Assembly (NCBI GenBank): GCA_023386315.1
Contig: JAEWJZ010000010.1
Span: 411,825 to 475,824, forward strand
DNA: 64,000 nt
DNA from: Bacillota bacterium
GTDB taxonomy: Bacteria > Bacillota > Clostridia > Lachnospirales > Lachnospiraceae
Direction of reading: 5' to 3'
The notes under the pieces were generated by a model that ran no database searches, was not told the DNA's origin, and worked only from the letters and a program-made list of their open reading frames with translations. The translations under genes were made by a program, and so were the position numbers. Position 1 is the first letter of the stretch. Each line of letters starts with the position of its first letter. Shown here piece after piece: positions 33,634 through 42,572 of this stretch.

Positions 33634-35361
33634 TTAATCCGTTTTAGCAGTTGGAAAATATTTCTCCGCAATCTTTTTCGCAGTCCTTACAGCAAGCGCC
33701 TGGGTGGTGAGGGTGGGATTGGGGCCGCCCAGTCCGTTGCATAAGACGCTGTTGTCTGCGATAAACAGGCGTTTTACCTGATATGCTTCACAATTGGAAT
33801 CTGTTACAAATCCAATCCTCATGGTGCTCATAATGTGGATACCGACATCCGGCGGCCAATTGGCCCTGCTGACTGTCTTTGCCCCAGCTTTTTTTAAAAG
33901 CTCAGCGGCAAGTCCTGTCAGCTGGTCTCTTCTCTCCCTGTCAGCCTCACTCATTTCATAACTGATAATAGGAATATAGCCATTTTCGTCCATGCGCTCC
34001 GGGTCCAGCGTCACTCCGTTTTTCTGGTTCACATCGTCATCTGGAAATACCAAAATGCTGAGTGTTCTGTTATAATCGCGCATAAACTCTTTTAAAAGGT
34101 CTCCTGCAATAATACCCTCTCTGTCCCATGGCTCCTCTTCGTTTGTCTGATTCTGAAAATAGTACCCCTTCTGGCTCGTTCCGTATATCAAGGCAGCATA
34201 GATACCGGGACTTGTTCCAAAGGGTTCAAACACTCCCAGTCCGGGGTAATCCAGTCTGGCTGCGGAATTCTGTCCTTTGTAAGGCATTACATCGGACATT
34301 CCGAGGATGTTCATCAGATCCTTTTCTTCAAAAATACCAGAGACGCAGTCAAATATATGAGTGGTCATCCCTCTTCCCACCCATTCATTCTCAGGAAGAC
34401 GGGAATTCAGCCAGAGTCTGGGGGATTCAATGGCGCCTGCAGATAAAACGATCACTTTTGCCTTTAATTCACTGACTTCGCCGGTCCAGGTATTCCTGAC
34501 GGATACGCTGGCTGCATACAGCCCCTCCTCCTGATTTTCGCCGGTATGTATGGCTGTGACAAATGAGTTGGGCATAATATCCACATTTCCCGTTGCCAGG
34601 GCATATGGAATATAGCTGACCAGAGTAGAACGCTTGGCAACACTTCCCACATTTGGACCGATGCAGCAGCCATTGACACAATGCCCCCGAAGAGTGCAGC
34701 CGACTGCCTGATTATTTTCCAGGTCAAAATCCGGATTATTTAACATGGGATTGATGCCCAGAATGCCGTTTTGCTGGAGACGGAATCCTGGTTTGGTTAT
34801 ATTTATTTCACGGGTATACTCAAACCCCAGCTTTCTGGCTCCGTAGAAAAACAAATTCTCTTTGGATGTTGCTGTAGCTTCGCGCACGGGAAGGGTCTGC
34901 TCCACTTCTTCATAATAGGGAATTAATTCTTCGTATCTAAAGGGCCAGTCACGTTCAAATGCTGCGGGAAAAGCACGGGGACAGTTGGCAAAGTACAATT
35001 GCGTGGTCCCCCCCACTCCTGCGCTCTGCCAGACAAATCCGCCCTTTTCATTGATTCTCTGCCACGGACTTAAATTTCTGTCTGCCGGACCCCATCTGAA
35101 TTTTCCTGTTATGGCATCATTCATGTCGTCCTCTAAATCTGTAAAGGTACTTTTAAGCAGCTGTATATCCAGATCATCGTTGCTTGAGCTTTCCGCTGCA
35201 CCTGCATTTGTATTCGGATTCGGCCATTTCCGGTTCCCGTACCATGGGCCTGCCTCTAAAACCAGCACTTTTAATCCCTTTTCTCCCAGCTCTTTCGCTG
35301 CAACCGCGCCTCCGCCGCCTGCACCAATCACAATTACATCTGCATCATAGCCGTTATCCAT
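33634..35361 (-). CDS. GMC-family FAD oxidoreductase
   Basis: 575 residues from MDNGYDADV; GGAGGTGCG lies directly before this ATG, so the TTG four codons earlier is part of the ribosome site. FAD motif VIVIGAGGGGAVAAKEL at residues 8-24, the GMC segment GGFVWQSAGVGGTTQLY, and a C-terminal substrate domain with NSVLCNGLGGPNPTLTTQALA. A Cys-rich loop CTLRGHCVNGCCIG is reminiscent of gluconate-2-dehydrogenase-type GMC enzymes and may hold a cofactor or disulfides. No signal peptide. Probably forms a complex with the small protein upstream. Confidence 0.85.
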   Translation of the reverse strand: MDNGYDADVIVIGAGGGGAVAAKELGEKGLKVLVLEAGPWYGNRKWPNPNTNAGAAESSSNDDLDIQLLKSTFTDLEDDMNDAITGKFRWGPADRNLSPWQRINEKGGFVWQSAGVGGTTQLYFANCPRAFPAAFERDWPFRYEELIPYYEEVEQTLPVREATATSKENLFFYGARKLGFEYTREINITKPGFRLQQNGILGINPMLNNPDFDLENNQAVGCTLRGHCVNGCCIGPNVGSVAKRSTLVSYIPYALATGNVDIMPNSFVTAIHTGENQEEGLYAASVSVRNTWTGEVSELKAKVIVLSAGAIESPRLWLNSRLPENEWVGRGMTTHIFDCVSGIFEEKDLMNILGMSDVMPYKGQNSAARLDYPGLGVFEPFGTSPGIYAALIYGTSQKGYYFQNQTNEEEPWDREGIIAGDLLKEFMRDYNRTLSILVFPDDDVNQKNGVTLDPERMDENGYIPIISYEMSEADRERRDQLTGLAAELLKKAGAKTVSRANWPPDVGIHIMSTMRIGFVTDSNCEAYQVKRLFIADNSVLCNGLGGPNPTLTTQALAVRTAKKIAEKYFPTAKTD

Positions 35362-35387
35362 ACGCACCTCCAATCAAATTCCCAGCC

Positions 35388-36011
35388 TCACTGTTTCTGT
35401 GCAAAATCAAAGGCTCCTGCCATCCGGTAACCCATAGAGGGCCCCGGATACCCAACCTGCTTCCAGCTGATCGGCTCATATTCCAGTATGCGCTTATCCG
35501 GAGGCATAAACCTTGTAGAACCGTAGCCGGACCACTCGGAATAATATCCCATCATAGTGAGCCGGTTGAGTGCCGGAAGTACAGGTGCGATATCTCCCGG
35601 CTTCATGGTAAGGCCTGCCGGAATATAAACGATGCCGTCGGGGCTGGTGATCCGGTCAATGATTTTCAGACGGTCTTCCTGAGATAACTGGGTAAAATAA
35701 AGTCCGCCCGAACTTTTTTCTAAATCCGGATCCCTTCCCTTTTCCATAAGGTACTGTTTTGCAGCCAGATTTAATATTTCTGCCGCTGCTATTGCAAAGG
35801 GTGTGGGGTAGCTGTCAAGAGACATAATTAAATACTCTGCCGTATAGGACTCCAATGCTCCGTAAAACTGAATCCTTCCATACTGCTCTGCCAGGTCCGG
35901 TGAATGGGGTACCATTGCATCGGCATAGGCCTTGAATGTATGAACCACATAATCGTAGACTGCATTCTCGTCCCATAATCCATCCTTTTGATTATCTTTG
36001 TTCTCTTCCAA
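35388..36011 (-). CDS. Small subunit of the GMC oxidoreductase (gluconate dehydrogenase subunit 3-like)
   Basis: 207 residues if started at TTG 36011, directly behind GCAGGTGGATCA. The longer frame to 36131 enters the previous gene's terminator. Mostly helical; the C-terminal end FMPPDKRILEYEPISWKQVGYPGPSM resembles small partners of GMC dehydrogenases. Position 26 bases before the GMC gene supports a subunit role. In known enzymes such subunits assist folding and export; no export signal is seen here. Confidence 0.6.
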   Translation of the reverse strand: MEENKDNQKDGLWDENAVYDYVVHTFKAYADAMVPHSPDLAEQYGRIQFYGALESYTAEYLIMSLDSYPTPFAIAAAEILNLAAKQYLMEKGRDPDLEKSSGGLYFTQLSQEDRLKIIDRITSPDGIVYIPAGLTMKPGDIAPVLPALNRLTMMGYYSEWSGYGSTRFMPPDKRILEYEPISWKQVGYPGPSMGYRMAGAFDFAQKQ

Positions 36012-36103
36012 TGATCCACCTGCTTCCTGTAAAAATGCATGTTCATAAAATACTATGAAAATCAATGGAAAAGTATCACATTTACTTCCAGCCTTTTGAC
36101 CAC

Positions 36104-36128
36104 AAAAAAAACGGCCTATGCCGGTTTT
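36104..36128 (-). terminator. Terminator after the DUF6273-like gene
   Basis: AAAACCGGC / GGCCGTTTT stem on the minus strand, followed by eight T. Confidence 0.75.
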
Positions 36129-36158
36129 CATTGTCTGCTTACAGCTATTTCTTCTGCA

Positions 36159-36761
36159 TTACAGCTTCAGCCATAAAGCGGGACGAACGCCGCCTCTGCA
36201 TTCGCCATCGCTTAAGTTGCCTATTAATATATTGTTGCCCTGAATACCTATATTCCCATCACCGTGGATATACACAGCTTTTACACGAACGCGGCCGGGA
36301 GAACGCAGCCACCACCAGTCACTGCCTTTTTCCCCCTCATGTTTTGCAATTCGCTTACTGTTGTTTCCGTCTTTTCTTTCAAACCAGTACCTTTGATTTT
36401 TTCCCGGATTATAGAGTTTTGAGCTGCTGTCACCGAAATATCTGCACGCTGTTTCCTCCATGCTTAATAAAAAAATGCTGTCCCTTGTATCTGCCCCGCC
36501 TTCTGAACCATACCACTCATTATCAGGATTTTTATTTAAAACCGGAATGATTCGTGATTGATCAGCCACACTGAATCTATCATGGAATTCGCTGTTTAAA
36601 TACTTTCTTAACGCACAGTCAGCCCATGTTGTCTCTTTATAAACATCATGGTAAGGACGCCGTTCTATAATATATTCGGTTATAATCAAAGCCCTGTCAT
36701 CCTTTATGTCAAGTACCCGCCATAGGTAGTTTCCAAACGAAATTTTATCTCCTGTCTGCAT
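36159..36761 (-). CDS. DUF6273-like domain protein
   Basis: 200 residues from MQTGDKISFG behind GGGGGAAAC. Opening FGNYLWRVLDIKDDRALIITEYI and ending DWWWLRSPGRVRVKAVYIHGDG...GVRPALWLKL match the common clostridial DUF6273 pattern (sequence W-W-L-R-S-P-G near the end and RPAL-W at the terminus). The whole protein is this domain; no signal peptide or second domain. Function unknown. Single gene. Confidence 0.75.
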   Translation of the reverse strand: MQTGDKISFGNYLWRVLDIKDDRALIITEYIIERRPYHDVYKETTWADCALRKYLNSEFHDRFSVADQSRIIPVLNKNPDNEWYGSEGGADTRDSIFLLSMEETACRYFGDSSSKLYNPGKNQRYWFERKDGNNSKRIAKHEGEKGSDWWWLRSPGRVRVKAVYIHGDGNIGIQGNNILIGNLSDGECRGGVRPALWLKL

Positions 36762-36846
36762 GTTTCCCCCTATACAAATTCTTCTCTCATTTTCATTATT
36801 TTGCAATATTTATCTGTATTGTAACATGACATATTCTAAAAGGCAA

Positions 36847-36918
36847 TCATTCGGCTTTTGCCGGTTTTTTCTGCGAAACAAAAATACTGGCGATAATGAC
36901 AGCAACACCAACAATCAA
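36847..36918 (-). pseudogene. Possible remnant of a multi-helix membrane protein C-terminus
   Basis: A 23-codon frame encodes one hydrophobic helix (LIVGVAVIIASIFVSQKK) and a short basic tail before a stop, as in EamA-type transporter ends. A second frame just upstream, ending PENKEV, could be the preceding loop after a frameshift. Very short, so only a suggestion. Confidence 0.25.
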
Positions 36919-36962
36919 ACTTCTTTATTCTCTGGAAAATCAGTAAGACCGGCAATGTCAGC

Positions 36963-37919
36963 TTATGACTTTTGCCGGTCATATTTCTGATGAATCCGAA
37001 TGCAGTCATTGAGCAGTTCAAGAAGTATATAAAGCTGGGACAGTTTTTTTCTCCCTTCGGAGAAGCCCTTTGTATCGTCTGCTGTCCTTAATATTTTTTT
37101 GTTTTCTGCACTTAACCTGTAAATCGCAGATCTTACCCTGTCAGCAGCAAGCAGGGATACTTCTTTAAATACACCGAAGATCTGAATGGCTGTTTTTTGA
37201 ACAGCCTCCATATAGGTATTGACCTCTTTTTCACTGGCAGACAGTGCTTTTTTTCTTGTAAGCAGCGCTTTGCCTTTTTCAGATAGTTGAGCAGAAAGCT
37301 TAAAATCGGCTGCTTCATCCATTTTTTTAAACTCTTCCACATTAATTTGGAAACGTCCAATATCTTCTTCCAGCTTAAGTTTCTTATCTTTTATATTCCT
37401 GATCTCAGGCATCATGGTCAGGAACGTCTGCTCTAAATTAAATATGCTTTTTTGCAGAATCCCTAACTGAAGGACAAGCTGCGATTCCAGCTGCAGCCTG
37501 TTCTTTTCTTCAAGCAATTGTGAAATAGCATGATGCATTCTGGGGATCTCTTCCACTGCTTTGGATTGGATAAATGTTTCTGTGTCTGTCACCTCGTCCT
37601 GATATGGATATTGTCTGGTCAACTCACTTAGAATTTCATTCCATAATGCAAGATTTGACTGAACTCTTTTGGCTTTTTCTGAAGTAACGACAAATGATTC
37701 CACATCAGCCTTTAAATAATCGATTTCTATTCTCACTGAGACAGCCAGCTCTGCAATATCCTTCAACTTAAGATTATCTTTGTCTGCCAGACTTATAAGC
37801 TCTTGTGCATATGGGGGCATCTCACCGGCAGGGACATATTCCTCCACAATTTTTTCCAATGCAAAGTGAAGCGGTTTTTTCAACCTGCCTTTTTCAAGCA
37901 GCATATTCAGAAATCCCAT
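36963..37919 (-). CDS. Hypothetical coiled-coil protein
   Basis: 318 residues, RBS GAGGGGTG, no family recognised. Almost wholly helical and charged, with long heptad-like stretches (residues about 75-110 and 130-225, e.g. ISQLLEEKNRLQLESQLVLQL). No membrane helix, no signal peptide, no catalytic motif. The start GFLNMLLEKGRLKKPLHFALEKIVEEYVP looks like a small docking helix. Could be a phage-shock-like or structural protein, but nothing proves it. Not clearly in an operon. Confidence 0.7.
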   Translation of the reverse strand: MGFLNMLLEKGRLKKPLHFALEKIVEEYVPAGEMPPYAQELISLADKDNLKLKDIAELAVSVRIEIDYLKADVESFVVTSEKAKRVQSNLALWNEILSELTRQYPYQDEVTDTETFIQSKAVEEIPRMHHAISQLLEEKNRLQLESQLVLQLGILQKSIFNLEQTFLTMMPEIRNIKDKKLKLEEDIGRFQINVEEFKKMDEAADFKLSAQLSEKGKALLTRKKALSASEKEVNTYMEAVQKTAIQIFGVFKEVSLLAADRVRSAIYRLSAENKKILRTADDTKGFSEGRKKLSQLYILLELLNDCIRIHQKYDRQKS

Positions 37920-38009
37920 TTAATCACCCCTCAGGATTTATGCACACAGTGGCATCATACCTTACTTTATGCATTCGAGGTGTTTTTGTTACAGATTATA
38001 CATAAGGAT

Positions 38010-38651
38010 TTAGTATTCACTGGGGGTTAACCAAATGTAGATGGTGCTTTGATTATTACCAGATTCATATGCCGCCACTTTACCATTTTTATAAGTCACC
38101 TGACTTCCGCTGTGTACAAATCCATAAAGCGTTTCATCTGCACCTCCATCTAATAAATCACCGGTGAGCTGCCATAATGAATTTCCCATCTCATGTCCGC
38201 AAAAGAATGTAAAAGTTGTCAATATAGCGTCCATATATTTACTATCATCTGAATCTGAATCATAGTTAAATTTCCATGTGGAGGTATCAATTCCAACTTT
38301 GTTATCTTTCAAAATCAATGTCCAGTCAGTTCTCCCAGCTGTTTCATAGTCTTCTTCCGCAGAGACTTTTAATCGTCTTCCATATTTCGTTTCTAACATT
38401 GTATTTAAAATATCAACATTCTCTTCTAATGTTTTTGTTTTGTTATAAGATGACTCTTTGACATTGGTTGTTTCATTTTCAGTTGTTTTTTCCAAATTAT
38501 TGATTACTAATATTTTGGTATCATCTGTATTATCTTTCATATCTGTATTTGACACCTCCGCATTATTAAGCATATTATTGCATGCGAGTGTATTAAAAAA
38601 CATCAACGCTAATATCATTGCTGCCAAACTCTTTTTCAAATATTTTATCAT
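38010..38651 (-). CDS. Putative lipoprotein of unknown function
   Basis: 213 residues from MIKYLKKSL behind AAAGGAGACG. A lipoprotein signal ends in FFNTLAC, so Cys about residue 24 would be lipidated. A low-complexity Asn/Thr/Asp/Glu-rich linker (residues 25-70) tethers a C-terminal globular part (from about residue 75) with ETKYGRRLKVSAEEDYE and WQLTGDLLDGGADETLYGFVHSG. No family recognised. Divergent from the LysR regulator. Confidence 0.75.
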   Translation of the reverse strand: MIKYLKKSLAAMILALMFFNTLACNNMLNNAEVSNTDMKDNTDDTKILVINNLEKTTENETTNVKESSYNKTKTLEENVDILNTMLETKYGRRLKVSAEEDYETAGRTDWTLILKDNKVGIDTSTWKFNYDSDSDDSKYMDAILTTFTFFCGHEMGNSLWQLTGDLLDGGADETLYGFVHSGSQVTYKNGKVAAYESGNNQSTIYIWLTPSEY

Positions 38652-38792
38652 TTCGTCTCCTTTGATATCACCTGCAATCGACTGGCTTTTGTCCCAGTAA
38701 ATTCCCATCTGACTGCAATGTAACTTGTTTTTTTATTCTTTTATGATAAAATATTTCTATTCCATTGAAAATATAAAATTATAATGGTTTAA

Positions 38793-38809
38793 GTTCATTA
38801 AAAATGAAC
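38793..38809. promoter_or_regulatory. Perfect palindrome before lysR, candidate operator
   Basis: GTTCATTAAAAATGAAC (7-3-7) lies between a TATAAT box (38780-38785) and the lysR start. Position suits autorepression by LysR. Confidence 0.45.
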
Positions 38810-38822
38810 ATTAGGAGAATAC

Positions 38823-39701
38823 ATGGAATTAAAACAGCTTCAAACAATTAAAAATATTCTGACTGAGGGAAGTTACTTAAAAGCAGCTGAAACGATGGGA
38901 TATGTGCCCTCTACCGTTACACTTCATATACAGCAGCTGGAAGAAGAGCTGGGAATTAAAATATTTGAAAAAAAAGGCCGAAGAATGGTTCTATCAAAAG
39001 AAGGTGATTTTTTCTGGACCAACGCCAAATCACTTCTTGAACATGCAGATTCATTTAAACAGATCATGAATAACTTTGTTACCGGTCAAATGGGGCATAT
39101 CCGATTAGGAACAATTAGTACGATTGGAAGATCGTTGTTAATTCCTAAAGTAATAGCTTTTTGTAAAAAATATTCCGGCATTAAGCTCACATTTGAACTT
39201 AACAGTTCGGAAATCATTACACAAAAAATCGTCGATAACCAGCTGGATATTGCAATAGGATTTGCTCCTCCAGCTAATCTTAACCTTTTGTTTGAACCCA
39301 TCTGTCTGGAGCCGATGGATTTGTTACTGCCCGTTGGACATCCACTTGCCGAAAAGGAAGAGATTACCCTTAAGGATTTAAGCGATGTAAATTTACTCCT
39401 TACTGAATCTTACTGTTCTTATCGAAATGAAGTTGATAAACATTTCAGTGCTTTTGGAATACCGCTTAAATCCATGATACAAATTAACGATGGAAAAACC
39501 ATTATTCAGTTCGTCCAGGCCGGCCTTGGCTGTTCTATCTTACCTGTTGCCGCTATAGATCCTGTCCCCGATCTGACAATAAGACGAAAACTGTCAAATA
39601 TAGAATTTGGCTTAATGATTGGTATTATTCGCAGAAAGGAGCAGTTGGAAAAGGCCTCTGAAAGGTTATATAATGAGCTTCTTCGATATTTCATGACTTA
39701 A
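38823..39701 (+). CDS. LysR-family transcriptional regulator
   Basis: 292 residues, full length, RBS TTAGGAG. N-terminal winged helix MELKQLQTIKNI, SYLKAAETMGYVPSTVTLHIQQLEEELG; C-terminal effector domain with GHIRLGTISTIGRSLLIPKV and LGCSILPVAAI. It lacks an obvious divergent catabolic target: the lipoprotein gene is divergent, and the next gene is convergent and overlaps it by 11 bases. Target and ligand unknown. Confidence 0.9.
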   Translation: MELKQLQTIKNILTEGSYLKAAETMGYVPSTVTLHIQQLEEELGIKIFEKKGRRMVLSKEGDFFWTNAKSLLEHADSFKQIMNNFVTGQMGHIRLGTISTIGRSLLIPKVIAFCKKYSGIKLTFELNSSEIITQKIVDNQLDIAIGFAPPANLNLLFEPICLEPMDLLLPVGHPLAEKEEITLKDLSDVNLLLTESYCSYRNEVDKHFSAFGIPLKSMIQINDGKTIIQFVQAGLGCSILPVAAIDPVPDLTIRRKLSNIEFGLMIGIIRRKEQLEKASERLYNELLRYFMT

Positions 39702-40875
39702 GCAATAAGATTTTTTCAGTTTGCAGACTTCCATCCGTACTTTTCCGTTCCATTAATGCATTTAGATGACGAAAGAATTCTCTTGCATCCTGAAAATCAT
39801 CGTGACACATACGAAGCATTACACGTCCGTGACATGTTAAGCGTTTTTGGTCATTAAACTCATAGCGCGTTTTAGCAAGGCAGTGCGAACCGTAACATCC
39901 GACACAATCGTTTAAAGCATAAAAGATACGATTTGCAAATTGTATATCTGTTTTTGCTATTTCTGAAAGCACTTCCTCCATATAATCAGCTTTGCGGTGC
40001 CACGTTTCCGGCTTTCCACTGCTTACAATATACCAACTGAAATTGTGGGAAAGCTGATCTTCAGATACGTGTAATGCATATGAAATACCGAAGTCTGAAG
40101 CAACATATGTAATTTTCCCGCCTCTTTTATCAAGCGTACGTTTGAATTTCAATGGTTTTAAAGTTTTCAAGAAATCATCCATTTTCAGTAATTCAGTTTT
40201 ATATTCCTGCGGTAAATCCGATATAATGGTCTCAAAAGTAGGTTTTGAGCTCTCGGCTATCACCTCCTGAAGAGGTATTTCTTTTAAAACATCGCGAATA
40301 ACAGGAACTTTGTCATCAAACTCCGTTACAGTTATTGTTTTTATGCTGAGTGTGGATCGTTTGGACACAGTTAATCCAATTCCAAAGCCTTCCAGATTTA
40401 ACTCATTTAAATTCTTTATTTTCATATATGGTAATTTACATGAATAAAAACGTTCTTTACCACCAATAAGTATTTGCATTTCATTAAAATTCCATATTAC
40501 AGAAATATCAGCGAACTCACCAAACGGCAGCCTGTTATCAAATAGACAATTATCCTGATTTGACTTGCCGGTAGGTTTAGCGATATCTTCGATTTTGTGG
40601 TTATCGGAGGATGCAAAGGCTATATATCCGTCCCCGACAAGTAATATAAGTGCTGGAAAGTCAAGCTTGATGGTCATATCTAAGCGAAATGGTATATGGT
40701 ATTTATCAGGTAATCTTAGAAAATGTCTTTTATAACAGTCACCGACCAGATTAAAAGCTACAGAAGTAATTGAATTTGTTGTCCATACATTGACTGTTTC
40801 TCCGGTAAATTTTGTTTCAACTTTGCCATGCGCAATTAATGTAGTCAAATCTATATTACTTTCTTTTTTTTCCAT
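39691..40875 (-). CDS. Hypothetical protein with C-terminal Cys cluster
   Basis: 394 residues from MEKKESNID behind GAGGGAGAT. The N-terminal half (residues about 1-190) is beta-rich and lectin-like in pattern (LDMTIKLDFPALILLVGDGYIAFAS, ADISVIWNFNEMQILIGG). The C-terminal half carries FKRTLDKRGGKITYVASDFGISYALHV and a cluster CVGCYGSHC...TCHG that could bind a metal. No family recognised with confidence. No signal peptide. Convergent with and overlapping lysR by 11 bases. Confidence 0.7.
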   Translation of the reverse strand: MEKKESNIDLTTLIAHGKVETKFTGETVNVWTTNSITSVAFNLVGDCYKRHFLRLPDKYHIPFRLDMTIKLDFPALILLVGDGYIAFASSDNHKIEDIAKPTGKSNQDNCLFDNRLPFGEFADISVIWNFNEMQILIGGKERFYSCKLPYMKIKNLNELNLEGFGIGLTVSKRSTLSIKTITVTEFDDKVPVIRDVLKEIPLQEVIAESSKPTFETIISDLPQEYKTELLKMDDFLKTLKPLKFKRTLDKRGGKITYVASDFGISYALHVSEDQLSHNFSWYIVSSGKPETWHRKADYMEEVLSEIAKTDIQFANRIFYALNDCVGCYGSHCLAKTRYEFNDQKRLTCHGRVMLRMCHDDFQDAREFFRHLNALMERKSTDGSLQTEKILLLKS

Positions 40876-40920
40876 ATCTCCCTCTTTTCTTTTCAAGGAC
40901 TTTAATTAGTAACCGACATG

Positions 40921-41742
40921 TTATATCTGCACATATCTCAAATATTCCAGCACGTCAGTTACAAACATTTGCAGTTTCTCCGGTATTTCCTTTCTGCCCG
41001 GCAGCACTGCCTGAAAACGCTTCCTGGAACTCATTTCTTTCTGGAAAACAGGTTCTTTTAATTCCAGAATTCTGGAAAGCTCTGATTGAAAACGCATATA
41101 ATTACAGGTATCCTTTGTTCCAACATGAAATATACCACTGAGATTTTCTTTAATAATATACGCGATCCATTCTGCAATTTGAACATCTGTTGTATAATTC
41201 ATATGCAAATTGGGGTAGGTGATTATTGGCGTATTATTTTCCGTATCCTCAGCCAACTTTAATATCCTGGGACAATTTTTCCCAAAAATCTGGGGTATGC
41301 GGATAATAACACATCTTTCTTTTAATTTATACTGAAGCATATGTTCGCATACAATTTTAAATTTTCCATAATCCGATTGTGAATTCGTTTTGTCTGACTC
41401 ATAATGTGGTTTATCCATTGCTGCATCAAATACATTGGATGACGATATGAAAATTATTTTACCTGTTTCATTTATTAATAAATAATCAGCAATAATGCAA
41501 TGTACCTCCAGCTGTAATCGGAAATCTCCTCTTATACTGGAAATGATAATTTGCGGCTGTATCTGATCCAATACTCTTTTTATGGAATCAAAATTGTCAA
41601 GCTGTATCTGAACCATTTTATTTGCAGCCAGACAGCTGCTTTTCTGCGTGTGATAGGTTCCATATACATCATGGTCCTCCATAAGCCTTTTGGCAATTGT
41701 CTGACCGGCATAACCGCTTGCTCCTAAAATAAGTATTCTCAT
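40921..41742 (-). CDS. SDR-type NAD(P)-dependent sugar-nucleotide-like reductase
   Basis: 273 residues, extended SDR of the RmlD/epimerase kind. Cofactor motif ILGASGYAGQTIAKRL, FISSSNVFDAAMDKPHYESD, YGKFKIVCEHML (Tyr-x3-Lys) and VIIRIPQIFGK. Start overlaps the acetyltransferase stop (ATGA), so they are coupled. No rhamnose or other nucleotide-sugar genes are near; substrate unknown. Confidence 0.82.
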   Translation of the reverse strand: MRILILGASGYAGQTIAKRLMEDHDVYGTYHTQKSSCLAANKMVQIQLDNFDSIKRVLDQIQPQIIISSIRGDFRLQLEVHCIIADYLLINETGKIIFISSSNVFDAAMDKPHYESDKTNSQSDYGKFKIVCEHMLQYKLKERCVIIRIPQIFGKNCPRILKLAEDTENNTPIITYPNLHMNYTTDVQIAEWIAYIIKENLSGIFHVGTKDTCNYMRFQSELSRILELKEPVFQKEMSSRKRFQAVLPGRKEIPEKLQMFVTDVLEYLRYVQI

Positions 41743-42344
41743 TGAGTGGCTCCTCTGTTTAACTGCTTCCTCATAACAAGCCCCTGCTCCGCCTCAAGCA
41801 GCACATGGAATCCGGCTTTTTTATACATTTCAAAATGGCCGCCATAATCTGATGACTGATAACTTGATTCCTTGTACGGATATGCCTCCACAAAGTCAAA
41901 TCCATCGTGAGCTGCATCCTTACACACACGTTCCAGCAGGCGGGTGGCTATGCCCTGTCTTTTCATCTCCGGGGCAATTACGAAACAAAATATGGATTTT
42001 ACCTTTATGGCGGAATTGGATTCCTCCAGTGGTACGTAAGACATGAATCTCTGCCAGCTGACACATTTCAGACAGTCTGATTTCGTATTGGCGTTACACC
42101 AACCAACGATTTTATCATCACTATAAGCGAGATAACCCTGAATGTTATTGCCCTTCACATATTGATATGCATATTTTCTTCTGTTTTCTGCGATTGAAAA
42201 ATCTTTACCTGCATTGTCATCATTACACCAGCACGCACAATAGCACTTATTATCAACCACATTATCATCGTGAGGTGTAATATCAAAAAAATGTATATAA
42301 TCTTCTGCAAGGTCTGGTGTCAGCCTGCGTATTTCAATAGCCAT
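41739..42344 (-). CDS. GNAT-family N-acetyltransferase
   Basis: 201 residues, RBS GAAAGGAAGG. Acetyl-CoA binding region IAPEMKRQGIATRLLERVCKDA, followed by FVEAYPYKESSYQSSDYGGHFEMYKKAGF, the latter typical of a GNAT subgroup. An unusual N-terminal Cys-rich piece, DDNVVDNKCYCACWCNDD, is present in that subgroup too. Acceptor unknown. Confidence 0.85.
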   Translation of the reverse strand: MAIEIRRLTPDLAEDYIHFFDITPHDDNVVDNKCYCACWCNDDNAGKDFSIAENRRKYAYQYVKGNNIQGYLAYSDDKIVGWCNANTKSDCLKCVSWQRFMSYVPLEESNSAIKVKSIFCFVIAPEMKRQGIATRLLERVCKDAAHDGFDFVEAYPYKESSYQSSDYGGHFEMYKKAGFHVLLEAEQGLVMRKQLNRGATQ

Positions 42345-42453
42345 TCAATTCCTTCCTTTCTTTCATTGCAGCATACAATTCTTCATCTAGCTGGCGTAAA
42401 AATCATATCCATATCCAGACGCTCTACATGATTATAAACAAATCCTAGCACCT

Positions 42454-42470
42454 TTTACATTAGTTGTAAA
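42454..42470. promoter_or_regulatory. Palindrome TTTACATTAGTTGTAAA upstream of the GNAT/SDR genes
   Basis: 6-5-6 perfect inverted repeat, placed at the -35 position relative to a TATAAT box on the minus strand (42431-42436). Candidate regulator site; the regulator is unknown. Confidence 0.35.
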
Positions 42471-42508
42471 TACATAGATAACCGTTTAATATTTCTGACA
42501 TATAGAAG

Positions 42509-42542
42509 GGCTGGCAGAAGCAATCGTTTCCTTCTGCCAGCC
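42509..42542 (-). terminator. Hairpin after the Gfo/Idh-isomerase operon
   Basis: Twelve-base perfect stem GGCTGGCAGAAG/CTTCTGCCAGCC, with only a moderately T-rich tail. Confidence 0.6.
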
Positions 42543-42572
42543 ACTCCATTTAACCACAGCTTATCTATTATC

